Below are positions 39,881 to 57,712 of a stretch of 64,000 bases of DNA, one piece after another. The stretch lies in contig CM119263.1 in NCBI GenBank assembly GCA_051294375.1, positions 23,710,762 to 23,774,761 on the forward strand. The letters are read 5' to 3'. Under the pieces are notes generated by a model. It had not been told where the DNA came from. It searched no databases and saw nothing but the letters and a program-made list of their open reading frames with translations. The DNA is from Paraspadella gotoi (taxonomy: Eukaryota; Chaetognatha). Made by a program: the position numbers and the translations under genes. Positions within the stretch are counted from its first letter, which is position 1. Each line of letters begins with the position of its first letter.

Positions 39881-40469
39881 TCATAGTCGTTGAATAATTT
39901 TTACGGGGAAAGAACTAAGTTCAGACTTCCCTTCCCTGTTAACCCCGCTCTTTGCGTTATCTCTCGGCCTAGTTTTTAATGTATTTTTTCATTATTTTTC
40001 CGAATGAAACCAAAGAGCTCCCCAGCTTTTCTCTTTCCAACTTTGTCATGCACCTACCTTCGAAAATCCTCTGAGCCGCGGTTCTCTTCCTGACCGAGAA
40101 ATCCGAATTTTTTCCGCTGCGCCGCCGCGGCCGCTGCCGCCTTCCGCGAAGCCGCCGCCTCTTTCCAATTCGATCGTGCGATATCAAAGCTTCTTTTAAG
40201 CTTTATAAAGGTGTCCAGGGACCAATCTAATTGCCGATTTTGGGTCAATGAAAAAATTAATATTTCTTTTTTCCGTCCGCCCAAGGATGTTGACTTAAGA
40301 TCGAGGGAAGGAGGGTCAGAAAAGGCTAGAAAAGCCTTCAATTTCGAATGAAATGATCTGAAAATTAATTTTGTTTTTCAGATCATAACTTTTCGTTTTC
40401 ATGACGACCTGTCGATGTCCTGATAAAGCTCTAAGTCTAAAAAATCCTTTCGTCTCTGCATTCGTTCAA
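39881..40469 (-). CDS. Unidentified minus-strand gene, 3' exons
   Basis: Three exon candidates. 40409-40469 encodes ERMQRRKDFLDLELYQDIDR behind a clean 'attctacag' acceptor. 40058-40226 encodes WSLDTFIKLKRSFDIARSNW, an alanine run (seven) and QRKKFGFLGQEENRGSEDF, with donor GTAGGT. 39881-39968 encodes PRDNAKSGVNREGKSELSSF and ends QRL followed by TGA. The last two join in frame; the phase between the first and second does not fit with the simplest acceptor, so one boundary is wrong or an exon is missing. The composition is soluble, charged and helical. No family recognised. It converges with the SLCO gene, 330 bp beyond its stop. Confidence 0.45.
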
Positions 40470-40786
40470 CTGTAGAATACGTATACATTTTGTCGGAATT
40501 TCTAAAAAAAAATTAATTACAAATTATAAATGATAAATTAATGAGTTTAATTGAAAATAAGAAACTAGTGACTTGCAATGATTTCTTTGTTTGGATTTTA
40601 AGTCGTCACACGCATATATTTCTTTAATGATCGAAAGCTTCCAAACTTTATCTTTCGATCCGAGGAAAAATGAACTCTTTTTTTTTTCCGAATCGTATTA
40701 ATTTAAAACTTTGCCAATCAACGAATCCGAGTTGGCCTCAACATCTGAGTTCTCGGTTGCCTGTCAGCAGCTCTTTTCGATGGTAG

Positions 40787-41262
40787 TTGAGGCTGAAAGC
40801 TCTTCCTCACGCTAACATGTTGAATTCTCTCGGCGATATTTCGGGCTCCTATGCAGTTAAGAATCAGGCAGAAAATTCAACCAAAACAAAATTTTGTTCC
40901 CGTTTTCGTTTAAAGGCCAATACGCATGTAAATAAACATCAGGTAAATAAACAAGCTATTATTCTTCCTTGGTATTTTTTTTTCTAGCGAAAGAAAGTTA
41001 TTTTGATGAACTTAAATGAAAGATTATATCGCGGTAAAGAGTGCTCTCAATGATATTGTATTTATTTACCTATTCGATTAACTTTAAATCATAACAGAAT
41101 ATTTTATTCCATTTTTGTCTTGAAATAAAAACAAAACGACAACAAACGAAAAAAAAAAAGAATTTTAAGCTGTGACTGTGAAAGTATTCATTCCTTTACT
41201 CTTCAGCGTCAATCTTTATGGAACTAACTGCACAACTTGCGTCCCTTACTTCTCATCAAGAG
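40787..41262 (+). CDS. Possible small plus-strand exons
   Basis: A frame at 40787-40938 (MLNSLGDISGSYAVKNQAEN internal start) reaches a GTAAAT donor. A second candidate exon at 41207-41262 has a good acceptor ('tttactcttcag') and GTAAGG donor. Joined in the simplest way they give an early stop, so this may be a 5' UTR or a misjoined model. Confidence 0.22.
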
Positions 41263-41697
41263 GTAAGGTTTAATTTCGTACGATTATGGAAGAAATTATG
41301 GCATTTTAATTACCCCCTAAAAAAAGGGAAAAAAAACGTATGTCGGCTCTAATCAACGTGATTCAGCGATTTTACATGCCCGGCATGCCCGAACCTGTCG
41401 AACGAGGCCGCCTTCTCGTCATTACTCGTTGCTCGCTCTACCAGTCATTATCTGACTGTCGGAGATAAGCCGTTGAAAAAAAAAAAGTGTTCGTTAATTG
41501 TGCGCCATGCCCTTTTCGAGGTGACGCCGCGATTATTCGGTGAATGACCTCGGTCGCTCTCACCCTTTTCGGTATGTGTGAGAGGTTTACAGAGGGCCAA
41601 CGCGTTCACGGATCTCATGATATTGTACAAAAAGCTTTTTTCATATTTGACGAGAGCAAATCGGCGAGATGTCACTTCGTATCAATAAGCAGCCGTT

Positions 41698-41707
41698 NNN
41701 NNNNNNN
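41698..41707. other. Assembly gap (10 N) with duplicated flanks
   Basis: Ten Ns are bounded by identical 27-bp copies starting 'gtcacttcgtatcaataagc' (41671-41697 and 41708-41734). The repeated edge suggests an unmerged contig overlap rather than missing sequence. Confidence 0.95.
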
Positions 41708-41812
41708 GTCACTTCGTATCAATAAGCAGCCGTTTAGAAACTAATCCCTCAATATCGAGTTTTATAATCGGCAGCCGACTGTTAAAAAAGTGGGACGTTT
41801 ACTTTACCGTCA

Positions 41813-41912
<100 letters not shown>

Positions 41913-42241
41913 CCAACAAAACTCGAATTAAAATTGAACTCTGCCTCTTCGACTGACACTATTTTTCTCTCCGCTTTAACTAAAATGATACGAGTTTTTC
42001 TCTTTTCTATCACACGCTTTACTAGTTGGCCCCTCAAATCGAATAAAAGACAAAAAAAAAGTATATATAAACTGGGACAGAGAGATGTTGCCTAAAAAAA
42101 ACATCTTCGGAGCTCAAATTTATTTTACTACCAGTGTAAAAAAAATTAGAAGGTTAAAAAGTAAATAAAAAAAAAAGAATGAAAAACTCAGTGTATCGAT
42201 CGAGCGACCCTGGACTTGAAGTTTTGGGGTGTACCGCGAGT

Positions 42242-42275
<34 letters not shown>

Positions 42276-43029
42276 TCCTTTCGTTTTACTGTAATTATTT
42301 AGCATTCGATACTTATAAAAACCGGAGAGATTTTTCGAAAGCTCCTAAAATAAATTTTGCCCCCCTCAAAAAAAAGCTTCGTAGCGCTTTGTCGGCCTCC
42401 TCTTTGACGAGCAGAAGAAGCCGCCAGAATCAAGTCTTACGAATAATCCGCCGACGAAGAAGCTTCACTATTTTTTTGCTGCGTGAAATGTAAACCAAGG
42501 AACGTCGAAGCGAAAGGCCGGATTCAGGCCTCCCTTTTTTTTAGGTTTTTTTTTGGACTCGGATTTCGAAATGAAAATCTTTATAACCAAGACGTTGTTA
42601 GTCAATTGGAAATGCGCCACGATCCTTGAAAACCGAAATTTACATAATCTGCTATGAATGCTCGGTGCAATTTCGGGACTTTTTATTTAAGGATCTAGTT
42701 TTCATAAAATTGTTGATTGATTTTAACTACTCCCGCTGTAGGTAACGTTTGGAACATGCTGCTCTTTTTAACCAATGAAACTCACGAATAAGCTGAAATA
42801 TAATAAAGGGCGTTTCATAGCCTGTGGAACCATAAGAATATTAGGCGAACTACAAGATATGTCATTTTTATGTAATTTATAACATTGTGAAAAATTACAA
42901 GAATAATGTCTTACTATATTAGACTGAATTTGATTAAATTTAAAAATAAATTTGAAAAACTAATATATTTCACTATATATTAGATTTAATTATATCCTTT
43001 ATATAAAGTATATTCTTTTATAATGTAAT

Positions 43030-43075
43030 GGGGAGAGGGATGTTAGTGTTGTCTTCTGGAAATAGAGGGAGTATC
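43030..43075. repeat. Second dispersed repeat, copy 1
   Basis: 'gttgtcttctggaaatag' + 'agggag', preceded by a GGGGA-rich lead, recurs at 58455-58490. Confidence 0.6.
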
Positions 43076-43464
43076 TATTCAACACAAGGTGGAAAGTTAC
43101 TTTCTGCCCTAGTTTTCTAATTAGATATAAGACATCATTCTTGTTAAGAAGTAACGTTATGACATATGATATATTTCGTACCTAAGTATGCAAAATAGAT
43201 TAACTGTTTTGTGATTCATGACAAAGAAGGAGGAACTAAAATTTATCTGGGGCTCGTTTCGCCTGATTATTTGCTTGATTGATCGCGATCAATAGCACAG
43301 CTTTTCAAACTCAGAAGTTACGGAGGCAAAAGCTTAGAGATGAAGCCAAGCATTTGAACACCGAAGGGAAAAAGTTATCAGGCAAAATTTTTTTTCTCTT
43401 TTTTTTTCTTTACGCCCGATGAACGGCGGGAGCCAGTTTTCGAACTCTCCTTGACTTTGAACAA

Positions 43465-43541
<77 letters not shown>

Positions 43542-44678
43542 CATCTTCAACAGCACGAAGGGCTTCTTCTACGCCGAAGCAACACCGAAATCCTTTCCTT
43601 TTCAAATCAACAATTTTTTTCTCTATCTCTCCCGAACTTAGTTTTAAAAAAAGAAAGAAAGAAATAAATAGAATAAAAACCTTTTTCCTCGGCTTCGGTA
43701 CAATAAACGCCCCGTCACGAACCGGCGCAGCGTCATTAAAAAAGAAAAAAAGGGAAAAAAATCCTCGAGCCGTTTCCCCTCCGTATCTGCCCTCGCAGTC
43801 CTCCTTCGCCGTCTCAGCGCCGCAGCGACCTCGATCGGGGAAAGAAACGAGAAAGAAAAAGAAATGCAAAGAAACGCCGAACGACACGAAGAGAGACGCC
43901 CTTTCCAATCCATGGAGTGACGCCCCCCCAGGACTCCCCCGCGAAATTGAATTCGGAGGAGGCGGCGCCGGTCGACGAGACCGCCGTGGATGGCGATGAC
44001 GCCCAGGGAACGCCGGGGGAACGGCGCCGACGATGCCGTGTTTTCGTGACCCGCTCTCAGCGTCTCATGACTCCGATGCTTCTCTCGGTTGACTTCTAGT
44101 CCAAAAAAAAAAAAGAAAAGAAAAAAAAAAAGAAAGAAACGAGAGGGAATAAAAAGGAGCTTCGGGTTTTTTTTGTTGGTTTTTTTCCTACTTTGGCTCG
44201 CAGGGCATCGGGGAGCATTCAACAGTTTTCTCTTCTCAATTTTTTGCGTCTGTATGTAAATTCGATGTGTCTCTCTCTCTCTCTCTCGCGTAAAAATGTT
44301 TTTTTTTTCACCGATCACGGATCGGCGATATCAATCTGCATCACTTCGAAGAAAATGACGTCTGTCACGGTTCGGAGTTTGTAGGAAAATTTGATTTTTA
44401 GTTTCCTTCCAGATTTTACAAGCAATAGTAAAAACAAAAACACCCCGCGAAACTGCCCGGGAAAAAAAAAAGAAAATAAACAAATATTTCTTTTTAAATT
44501 TTTGGTCGTTGAACCGTAATAAAGTTTTTTTTCTTCCTTCGATTTCGCTTGTGGATCCTTAAACTGCGGAAACCGTGATTCATACATCAAACCGTTAATT
44601 GGGGAGAGGGTTTGAGAGGGAGGCTCAAAACAAACTCTTTTCTAACGATTTTACATTTCGAAGAACTGTCTATCGTTG

Positions 44679-44719
<41 letters not shown>

Positions 44720-45008
44720 AACTCATTTTTCTCTTTCTTACTCTCTCTTTCTCTCTCGTTCTCTCAAATCGGCCCGAGCACCTTGAACCCGAGCGACTAC
44801 TTGGCAAGTTTTCACTTCGAAGTTCGAACGCCTTCTATTTTCGCGATTAAGTAGAATTTGTTTTTGCAATCCACGCAAACTCTTTTGTGGCTCTTATTTG
44901 AACAGCGGACCGACCGGTTCTCTCTAAGCTGTTAGTCAAGTTTTGGAAACCAACTCATTTCAATTCATTTATTCGAGATAAGAGAGAGGATTCCTCTTGC
45001 TCTTCTTT

Positions 45009-45090
<82 letters not shown>

Positions 45091-45431
45091 TTATCTCTCT
45101 TCCTCTCCCCTTTAAACACAGTTTTTTTATCTTCGATTTTCGAATGAGGTCTGAAAAGAAAAAGTTCAGAAAAAGAAAGAGGGTGTCACAGACCCAGGCG
45201 GCCGAGTGTCAAGGCTGTCAGGATCATATGATTTTGAGAGAGAGAGAGAGTGAGAGAGAGAGAGAGAGAAAGAGAGAACGAGTGGGTTATGCGGTTATGT
45301 CTCCGTTATTAAAACGAGCAATTCTGAGCTAAGAACATAAAATGAAAATTTTTTTGCGACCTGTATTTTTATGCTTCATATAATTTCTTCATGACTTTGC
45401 AAAAGCGATCTGGAAAAAACTCTGAATATAA

Positions 45432-45463
<32 letters not shown>

Positions 45464-45690
45464 CGCGGTTTTGAGCTCGGGTTTGAGGTCGTCCCTGACA
45501 TCCACTGCCTCTTCTGCTTAGCTATTTTCGATCCACGATTTCACGTTTTCCCCATTAACTTAATTTTTTCCTCGTCTTTCTCCTCTTTTTTTTTCATATT
45601 TTTTTCTTTCGTTTACTAAAAAGGGAAAGGAAAAAAAAAAGGACTCGAGTTTCTATTTGCGTTGGTAATTATTATTTCGAGGCTACTTTA

Positions 45691-45728
<38 letters not shown>

Positions 45729-45781
45729 GGGACGACGTTTCTCTCTCTCTCTATCTTTTCACAAATTAATTTTTTTTGTCA

Positions 45782-50439
<4,658 letters not shown>

Positions 50440-51915
50440 GTTGAAGAAATGGGGTAACGACGCCCTATGATTGGTTGGAAGTTGGGGAAAAAAAGAAAAA
50501 AGGGAAGCCGAGGGCAGAACTTCGTCTATTGACATAAAATGGCGACCGATTTTCCGGCCGACGAACGACGTCATCCGCGAAAGGGAAAAAAAAAAACCGC
50601 ATCCAGTGAAACAAATTAACAAAGGATGAATTAATAAGACTCTCAGACTTCCAGTTTCACGCACGTCCAATCGCACAGTAAAATTTTTAGGTCTCATAGA
50701 CTCAGAAAACAAAAAAAACAAAAAACAAAAACAGACAAAAAATTATTATATAAACCAATTATTCACTTGATAACGACGAGCTGATCGGATGAACAAAACT
50801 CCTGTGTCAGTGTCACTCTCCTCTCTCTTTCTCTCGTATTTTAAAATTTTTTTTTTTTTTGGAAATTAATGACAACACCGTAATGTTTGACATCGTAGAA
50901 TCGAATTATTTTGGCAGTGTCTTTCACAACCTTGACACCGATTTATATATATTGAATTATGTACAAGTTAAAGCAGACGGTTGCGTAAGATTGACTTATC
51001 AAGTTACCTGAATCGAGGGAAATCGCTTTTCTCGAAACCCAAAGCCTTTCGGTTTGTTACTAAACCGACCATATTTTGTGATCCACGGGACTTTTTAAGC
51101 TGATTTTATCCATCGTTCTTGATCCAACTTCAGTTTAATGATCTCTAGTCAATGTATTTATAAATGATATAAGGTAACATCTAGAAACTGTTTTTTTTAT
51201 GGTTGGCGAAGTCTGTTGGTTATTAGATTTGTTGATAACTATTCTTTATATTCATGGGCAGGGTTTAATATACCCTATACCCGAACGGCTAATTTCCTTC
51301 TCCCCCTTATGTCCGGTAACTCCCATTTACATTTACATGTGCCTACTTCGCAAAAAAAAAAAAAAAAAAAAAACGTCGCGAAAGAAAATATCCTCTCTCG
51401 CGGCCAAGTACAAAACCACTAGTCAATGTTGATATTATTTTCAATAGAAACAAGAAATGCTTTCTTCGATGTTATTTGATGACACGTATAAAAATATCGG
51501 AAAATATATATGAAAGCGGGGATTAATAAAGTTAGAATAAAATTGTCACTCGAGCTTAGTATCATAAATCGATTTAATCAAGCTCTATGAGATTGTTCGA
51601 TGTATCAACGATGCAATGACGACGCAAGAGAAAGAAAAAGGTTGAAAATTCGATCTCTGATTGTGCAACTTGCACCGAGGCAGCGGAGAAACCCGGATCT
51701 GCGGCAGGAGAATGGAAGAACTTTTCTTTGCCTTTTACCTTACCTGTGCGTACACACACACCCTCCGAAGCACACACATAGAAAGAGAGAGGAAGAGAGA
51801 GCTGCTAAAGTTATCTAGAATAATCTTGGTGTTCCCCGCACGCAAGTTCGCTTGTTCTGCTCAGGAGAACTGCCAGGAGCCCAGAGATATTTTTTTCCCG
51901 TTCCACGTAGCACAC

Positions 51916-51995
<80 letters not shown>

Positions 51996-52563
51996 CTCTC
52001 TCTAATTTGTCTTTTCTCCTTCTGTTGCTCTCTCTTTCTCTCTCCCTTCGCTACCTCCTGAAAACTACGAGCTCTCGAGCCGAGAGAAAGTTCAATCAAG
52101 TTTGCTCGACCTCCTCTAGATGTCGCAACGGATCGAAGAGGTGGAAAACAAAACAACTGCGTTGACTTCTTGAAGGAATTCGTAAACTTTTGTTTTCAAC
52201 CGGCCGCCGTCGATCCCAATGACTAAAGGGGGCGAGGGAGATGTGCATAGCAAAGAATGACAACTTCGCCGACCACGATGATGATGACGACGACGACAGC
52301 TACGCGTCGACCGTAAACCGTAAACTCAATCTCGCTCAGTTAAAAAAAAAGGCAGAAAAAACTCTCGAATGAGCCTCGCGGCGACGGTTAAGGAAAAGCA
52401 ATCCAAACGGCGTGGGAAAAAAAAAGTGGGGGGGGAGTGAACAGAAGGAAATGAGTAGGAAAGAAACTAAAGAGAATTTGTTTTTTATGGTTTTTTTCTT
52501 TTTTTTGTAAAGCAAAGAGAAGTCACGACGAAAGGGGCAATTTCTTCAAGCGCTCTTCCGGCT
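50440..52563. other. THAP 3' UTR and intergenic sequence
   Basis: AT-rich sequence with (CT)n at 51916-52003. A 43-codon frame at about 52241 with seven consecutive aspartates (NDNFADHDDDDDDDSY) is too short to call. Confidence 0.4.
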
Positions 52564-52701
52564 TCAGTCTTTCGCTTCCGCGACTTTTTTCGGTTCGAGA
52601 GGAGAAACGTCTTCTCTCACGGCGACGTCTTGTCTTTGACGGTATTTAGATTTATTTTCCGGTTCATAGTAATGAACTTCTCTTAAAAATCCTTCAGTTT
52701 C
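52564..52701 (-). CDS. Possible terminal exon of a small basic/acidic protein (S21-like?)
   Basis: Behind a strong pyrimidine tract and AAG acceptor at 52702-52704, a 45-residue frame runs to TGA: ETEGFLREVHYYEPENKSKY, then RQRQDVAVREDVSPLEPKK. The 'GFLxEVxYYEPxxxxxRQRQ' arrangement recalls the middle of ribosomal protein bS21 and its mitochondrial form, but the basic tail is missing and no N-terminal exon was found. Confidence 0.35.
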   Translation of the reverse strand, partial: ETEGFLREVHYYEPENKSKYRQRQDVAVREDVSPLEPKKVAEAKD

Positions 52702-53163
52702 CTTAAAAAAAAAAGAAAAAAAAAACGAAAAAACGAAAAGGACCGAATTTTTTTTCTCCCTCATCCGTCATTTTAAAAAGTCGGGATCCCCAGCTTCAAG
52801 TCGTGGCATTCGTGTCATTTTCCTCGGTTCTCTCACTTAAAAAAAACCTAGTTTTAATTGCGACAGTATAAAAGTTTAGAACCTTTTATCACCAACAACA
52901 ACAACAATCGCTAGGACAACAACAACTTCCACTTTTCTCTTTCCAGCCTCCTCCTTCCGCTTATCCACCATAGACGCGCCAAAGATTCCATTGATCATTT
53001 TTTTTTTACTCCAGGGAGAAAAGGAAAAAGAATAGATTTTTTTTTTTTGCGCTTTTGCTCTCGCTTCGGCGGCGTCGGCGAGGCGGCGGCTGCGCGGAGA
53101 GGTCCCAAGGCTTAAACGGCGATAATAAAGGATCGCGGCGACGGCGGCGGAATTCGTAATTCA

Positions 53164-53892
53164 ATGGCGGCAACGACGACGACTGGGACGATGACCCCAG
53201 GAGCCGCTGGAGCAGCTGGAGCCGCAGGAGACGCAGGAGCCGCGGGATCCAGCGTCGGCGATTTTTTTATGCGTAAGTTTGAGAAGGATATTAGAATGTG
53301 AATGATAATATATATAATGTTATATTCTAGACCCCCTTTCTGATAATGGTCTAAAAATAGTACTACTTCGAAGAACAAAAGAATCAAATATTTTGTGGCG
53401 GTATATTCACACCGCCTCACGTCCACCATCCACAATTTGAACATTTCAAAGTTTCTAAAATTTCGAAACGAACGCAATTTGCCAATTTGCTTTCAACATT
53501 GCGCGAAGCTTCTTTGTCGGGCACAGCGAGGCTAACGGCGTCGACGCTGATGGATGTGTTTTCGACGACGCCCCCGGAACCGGCGCTGACCGAAGCGGCG
53601 CTGTCTCCGAGGTCTCTAACCAGACAAGTCGTTGACCATCGCGCCGACCACGCCGCCGACCACGCCGCCGACCACAACACCAGCCACGCGTTTTGCGAAT
53701 GATGCCCTCGTCATTAAAGCTAATCACCTTCAAGGGAAAGACTTTCCTGGATCGATGCCACCAATGCCACCGATGCCATCGCGCCGTTTATTCAAATGGT
53801 TCCATCGCTCGGATGCCAAGATGCTCTCTCACTTTCTCATATTTATTTTAACTGTGACTAAGACGCATTGTTGTACTTGGAATTTTAAATGA
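53164..53892 (+). CDS. Tentative uncharacterised gene with Ala/Gly-rich start
   Basis: A CpG-rich segment precedes ATG 53164 in a first exon to 53272 (MAATTTTGTMTPGAAGAAG, SSVGDFFM) that ends at an excellent GTAAGT donor. Downstream, 53371-53702 is open, with GC-rich codons (FTPPHVHHPQFEHFKV, RTQFANLLSTLREASLSG, LTASTLMDVFSTTPPEP), and an overlapping frame continues to 53892 (SMPPMPPMPSRRLFKWFHRS). I could not connect these in one frame; the simplest splice (53272 to 53331) gives only 72 residues. No family recognised. Confidence 0.35.
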
Positions 53893-56472
53893 AAACCAAG
53901 TCCGGTGTTTTACTTTTTGTATTTAACTCAAGGTTCATTTAATTTTACGACTGTAAAATAAATTTAGCTCAAGTCAGATTGAAGATTCGTAACACGGAAG
54001 TGTAGTTTTCAACCTGAGTACACTCGGAACGTGAATCTTCTTCGGAATTCAAATCGTTGCGGGGAAAATCGTAACTTTTTCTAACACGAAAAAAAACCTC
54101 GGAATATACGTACATACTACATATACTACTATGCGAATTAACTCCCAAAATAGAACTCCGTCCGGAATAATCGACAAACGATATTTTAGTATATGAGATG
54201 ATGAGAGAACGCGCTCTCTATCATTTCCCGGAAATTCACAGGGGACGTTAAATCCATGATGGAAAGCGGGGGATGAATAATATAAAAAAAAAGGGGTTGA
54301 GGTATGAAAAGACTTTATTAAGTAAGGTGGTTGGGAAAGTTTAGTATTTAAAGAGACAAAGCTTATTTTTTGGGGGGGGAATTTTGAACGATTCAGAAAT
54401 ATATTTAAGGCGTATTCGAAAGATAAATATTGGTCGTTGGTCAAGGCTTACTTATGGCGACATTTTTTTCTTTACAGAAGAAGATGATTTAAAAAAAAAA
54501 AAAAAAAGGGAGCAAGTTTTCCGTTGCTGGTGGACTGAGCCGGGGTTGGTATAGCCGCGACCAGCGGGCGTGAATTTCCCAACTGGGTTCACGTCTCGAT
54601 CGTCGAGACGTCGGGGAATTCCGACTTCTTTTGCAAGTCTGTAATTCGTTAATGGACGAATTCAAGAGAGAGAGAGAGAAACCTTCAATGGGGGGGGGTA
54701 GGGGGGTAAGGGGGCGATGGGTTAGCGTGGGCGGAAAGAAAGGTTTAAGGGTCATTAGGAGATGGTTGGGTTAGGACGCGAGTCGGGATTGTATAAGAGG
54801 ATTCGAGAATTAGGAAAAGAGAAAAGTGTTTGTAAAGCGGAGCGATTTGAAAGGGATTTAAGAAAGAGGAATGTTTTGAGGAATGGAGAATGTTATAAAA
54901 CTTTCGGATCGCTCAGTAGACAACGTTTAACGCTTTTTAGTCGAATCTGCTTATAAATCAGCAGATTCCGACTCTATAATTCACTTTGTCGATCCGTGGG
55001 TCCGCCCCCTCAATTTTGTCGGTCATTAACTTAAATCATGTCAGAACATCGAATTATGATAAATTATGCGTGTCTGTCTGTGGGTCCGTCTGTCCCCCCT
55101 AAGCAAAAAACTCCAATTACTCGTGATTGGATGTTGGATTTGAATGAAATTTTGAAAAAATTGAAAAAAATGATGCAGGTTGAAAAAATGATGGAAGTGA
55201 AAAAAATGATGCCAGCTGAAAAAAATAATAATAGTTAAAAAAATTATTTATTTGTAGACATAGTAACAGTTCAGTTTAATTCCTTGCAAACGATTTACAA
55301 GCCATTGGTTTGGTATGGTCCTATCTGTTATGATCAGTTAGGATCACAAATTGAAAGAATTATCGTCATTTATCATCTGATTAGCTGATTACCGCTTAAT
55401 TATCGTAGGCAGATCCGACATTGTTTGCTCAAACTTGTTTAGAGATATTTTACTTTAAAAATACAACTTACAAATTATCCTACAAAAACTTGAAACACAA
55501 TCGCTTTGCTTATTGCGCTCGAGACGTGAGATTGACGGCTTTTGATTGGGTAAAAGGAAGTCAAAATAGTTGGGGTTTGTGGAGTGATTGTGGGCAGCGC
55601 CTCCAGCGATTCGCCCTCGAACGATTTTAAACGTGGCCAGGGGTCGTTGGTCGTATTGTCTATGTAGCGGAAAAGAGGGAAAGGAAAAAAAACAATGGTA
55701 ACTGGTTGGTAAAGAGGGAAAAAAAGAAGGAAGAGAGGGGGGAGAAAGAGAGGAAGCGAGATTTGCTGAAGGGCCTCGCCAAGTACTGAAGTTTCACTGG
55801 TGCGAACAGCTGAATTTCGCGCCTTCGCTTCTGCAGTTTGCGTGGGGAAAATAAGAAAGGAAAGAAAGGAGAAAAATTTTTTTTTATGGATATATAGCTG
55901 TTGAGAATTAAGAAAAAAAAGAAGAATATGAAAAAACCTAAAAGGCGCTCATAGTTCGGAATTCACGTCACTTTATTTTCACACGTTTCAGTTTTCACCA
56001 GTATTTACGAACCTACCCATTCTCAAATTTCCCTCAATGGTTCCGGACTAATTGGTCGCATGGACTGACATGCTTCTTTTTATATTTTAATCAACGGTAA
56101 TTAGGAAAGGAAAGGAAAGTAATATCCATAAAAGAACGGATAAATATAGATTTTATTACAGAAAACCATATCAAAGTCCCGATTAAGATGGCGCCCGCGA
56201 GAAGAAAGAGAAATCCCAGAGTCTTAGAATAAAATGAGAATAAAAATAAGAACTGAGAAGCAAAACGAAGAAAAAAGCAATTGGAAGGGGAAAAAAAGAT
56301 AAGAGAAAACGTTATGGCGACTGACTGACTGGTGAAGAGATAATCTTCGAGTTCACAAACGAGCCTCTCACAGCCATCACCGCTCAGCGCTCACGGTTCT
56401 CATTTCCTTCTTGGGGAAAGGAGAGATGGATGAGAAAACTGGAGTTGAGATGAAAAGAGAGAGAAAGGAGAG

Positions 56473-56548
<76 letters not shown>

Positions 56549-57712
56549 AGAGAAGAGAGAGAAGAGAGAGACAGAGCTCTGAATAAAATGAGGGAGCCAT
56601 TGTTATTACGTGAACGTGATTCTCTCTTTACTGAGAATTTCCGCTCAAATTTTCCCGCGACTTCATTTAACTTCGGTCCGTGACGCGTCTCGCTCACGTT
56701 CTCCTTTATTTATTAAAAAAGCATTAAAAAACATAATAACGTTAGATGTTTGGAGAGAAAAGCTCCAATGAAAACATGAGCGACTTTATCGTCGAAGCCT
56801 CGCGTAATTATATGTGTCGAGTGAGTGAGAATTTTCCACTCGCCATGTTGTGATTCCGTGAGGTTTGTTTGGGTATCGAGAAAGGAGAAAAAAAGGGATA
56901 AAACAATACCTAGAACGTCTATTAACATTTTGTAATACTGAGATTGATTAGAGTCTTGTATTAAGATTACGCTCTATATCATGCTTGTGATTGCTTTGTT
57001 CCGTGAATTACTTGCTTCAACCCCATGAGCCTGGCTTCAGTCCCAGAACAGCTTGCATCGGCCTCACTTTAGTCTGCTGCTTGCTCGCTTTATTCCCTGG
57101 TTTCCTTTCTCTTCTCCGAAATTCTACCCCCCCCCCTCCTATTCACTTCAAGTTGTTCCTCCCTCTCGTCTTTTTCGCGCCTTGGTCCAGTCTTCCTCTT
57201 CCTCTTCCTCCTCCGCCTCGTCATGGTAACGGATGTTTCCATTATCTCCGCCATCTCTTTCTTTCCTTTTCTTCCATCTCTTTCTCTCTTTTCTTTTTTT
57301 TTATTTCCCGTTCGCCACGCGCCCTCATCATCCTCCTCGGTCGATCCTCCAAGGACCTCTAGAGAGGCTCTAGAGGAGTGTCGCCCGCTCGGCAAAGGGT
57401 CTCTAGAGGATCTCCGACTGCCCTCTGGAGGAGCGACGGAGGAAGGTCGATCATCGGATTTTATTTCATCGATGCCCTTTTTTTTCTATGGAAGAATTTT
57501 TCGTAAGGAGACGCGAGCGGCTTAATAAAAAAATTTCTCTTAAAAAGCTAGTTTAGTCTTTTGTTTTTTTTTTCAATTTTATAACAAATTAATTATTTTT
57601 TTCCCCTATGGATTGATAGTAGAAAATGAAGTGGCTCCGATCACATTTAACGTAAAGAGGGACAGAATTTGTTCTCGTTATGAACTTTGAAATTCATTAA
57701 GAGTGATCGGTT
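53893..57712. other. Gene-poor region
   Basis: No supportable coding exon. (GA)n lies at 56465-56570 and purine-rich stretches at 55660-55760. A pyrimidine-rich block with open but protein-unlike frames lies at 56990-57525. Confidence 0.5.

Noticed and set aside
56991-57525. 123- and 100-codon plus-strand frames
   Set aside because: Hydrophobic/pyrimidine-biased composition from a CT-rich block; no conserved motif or splice signals.
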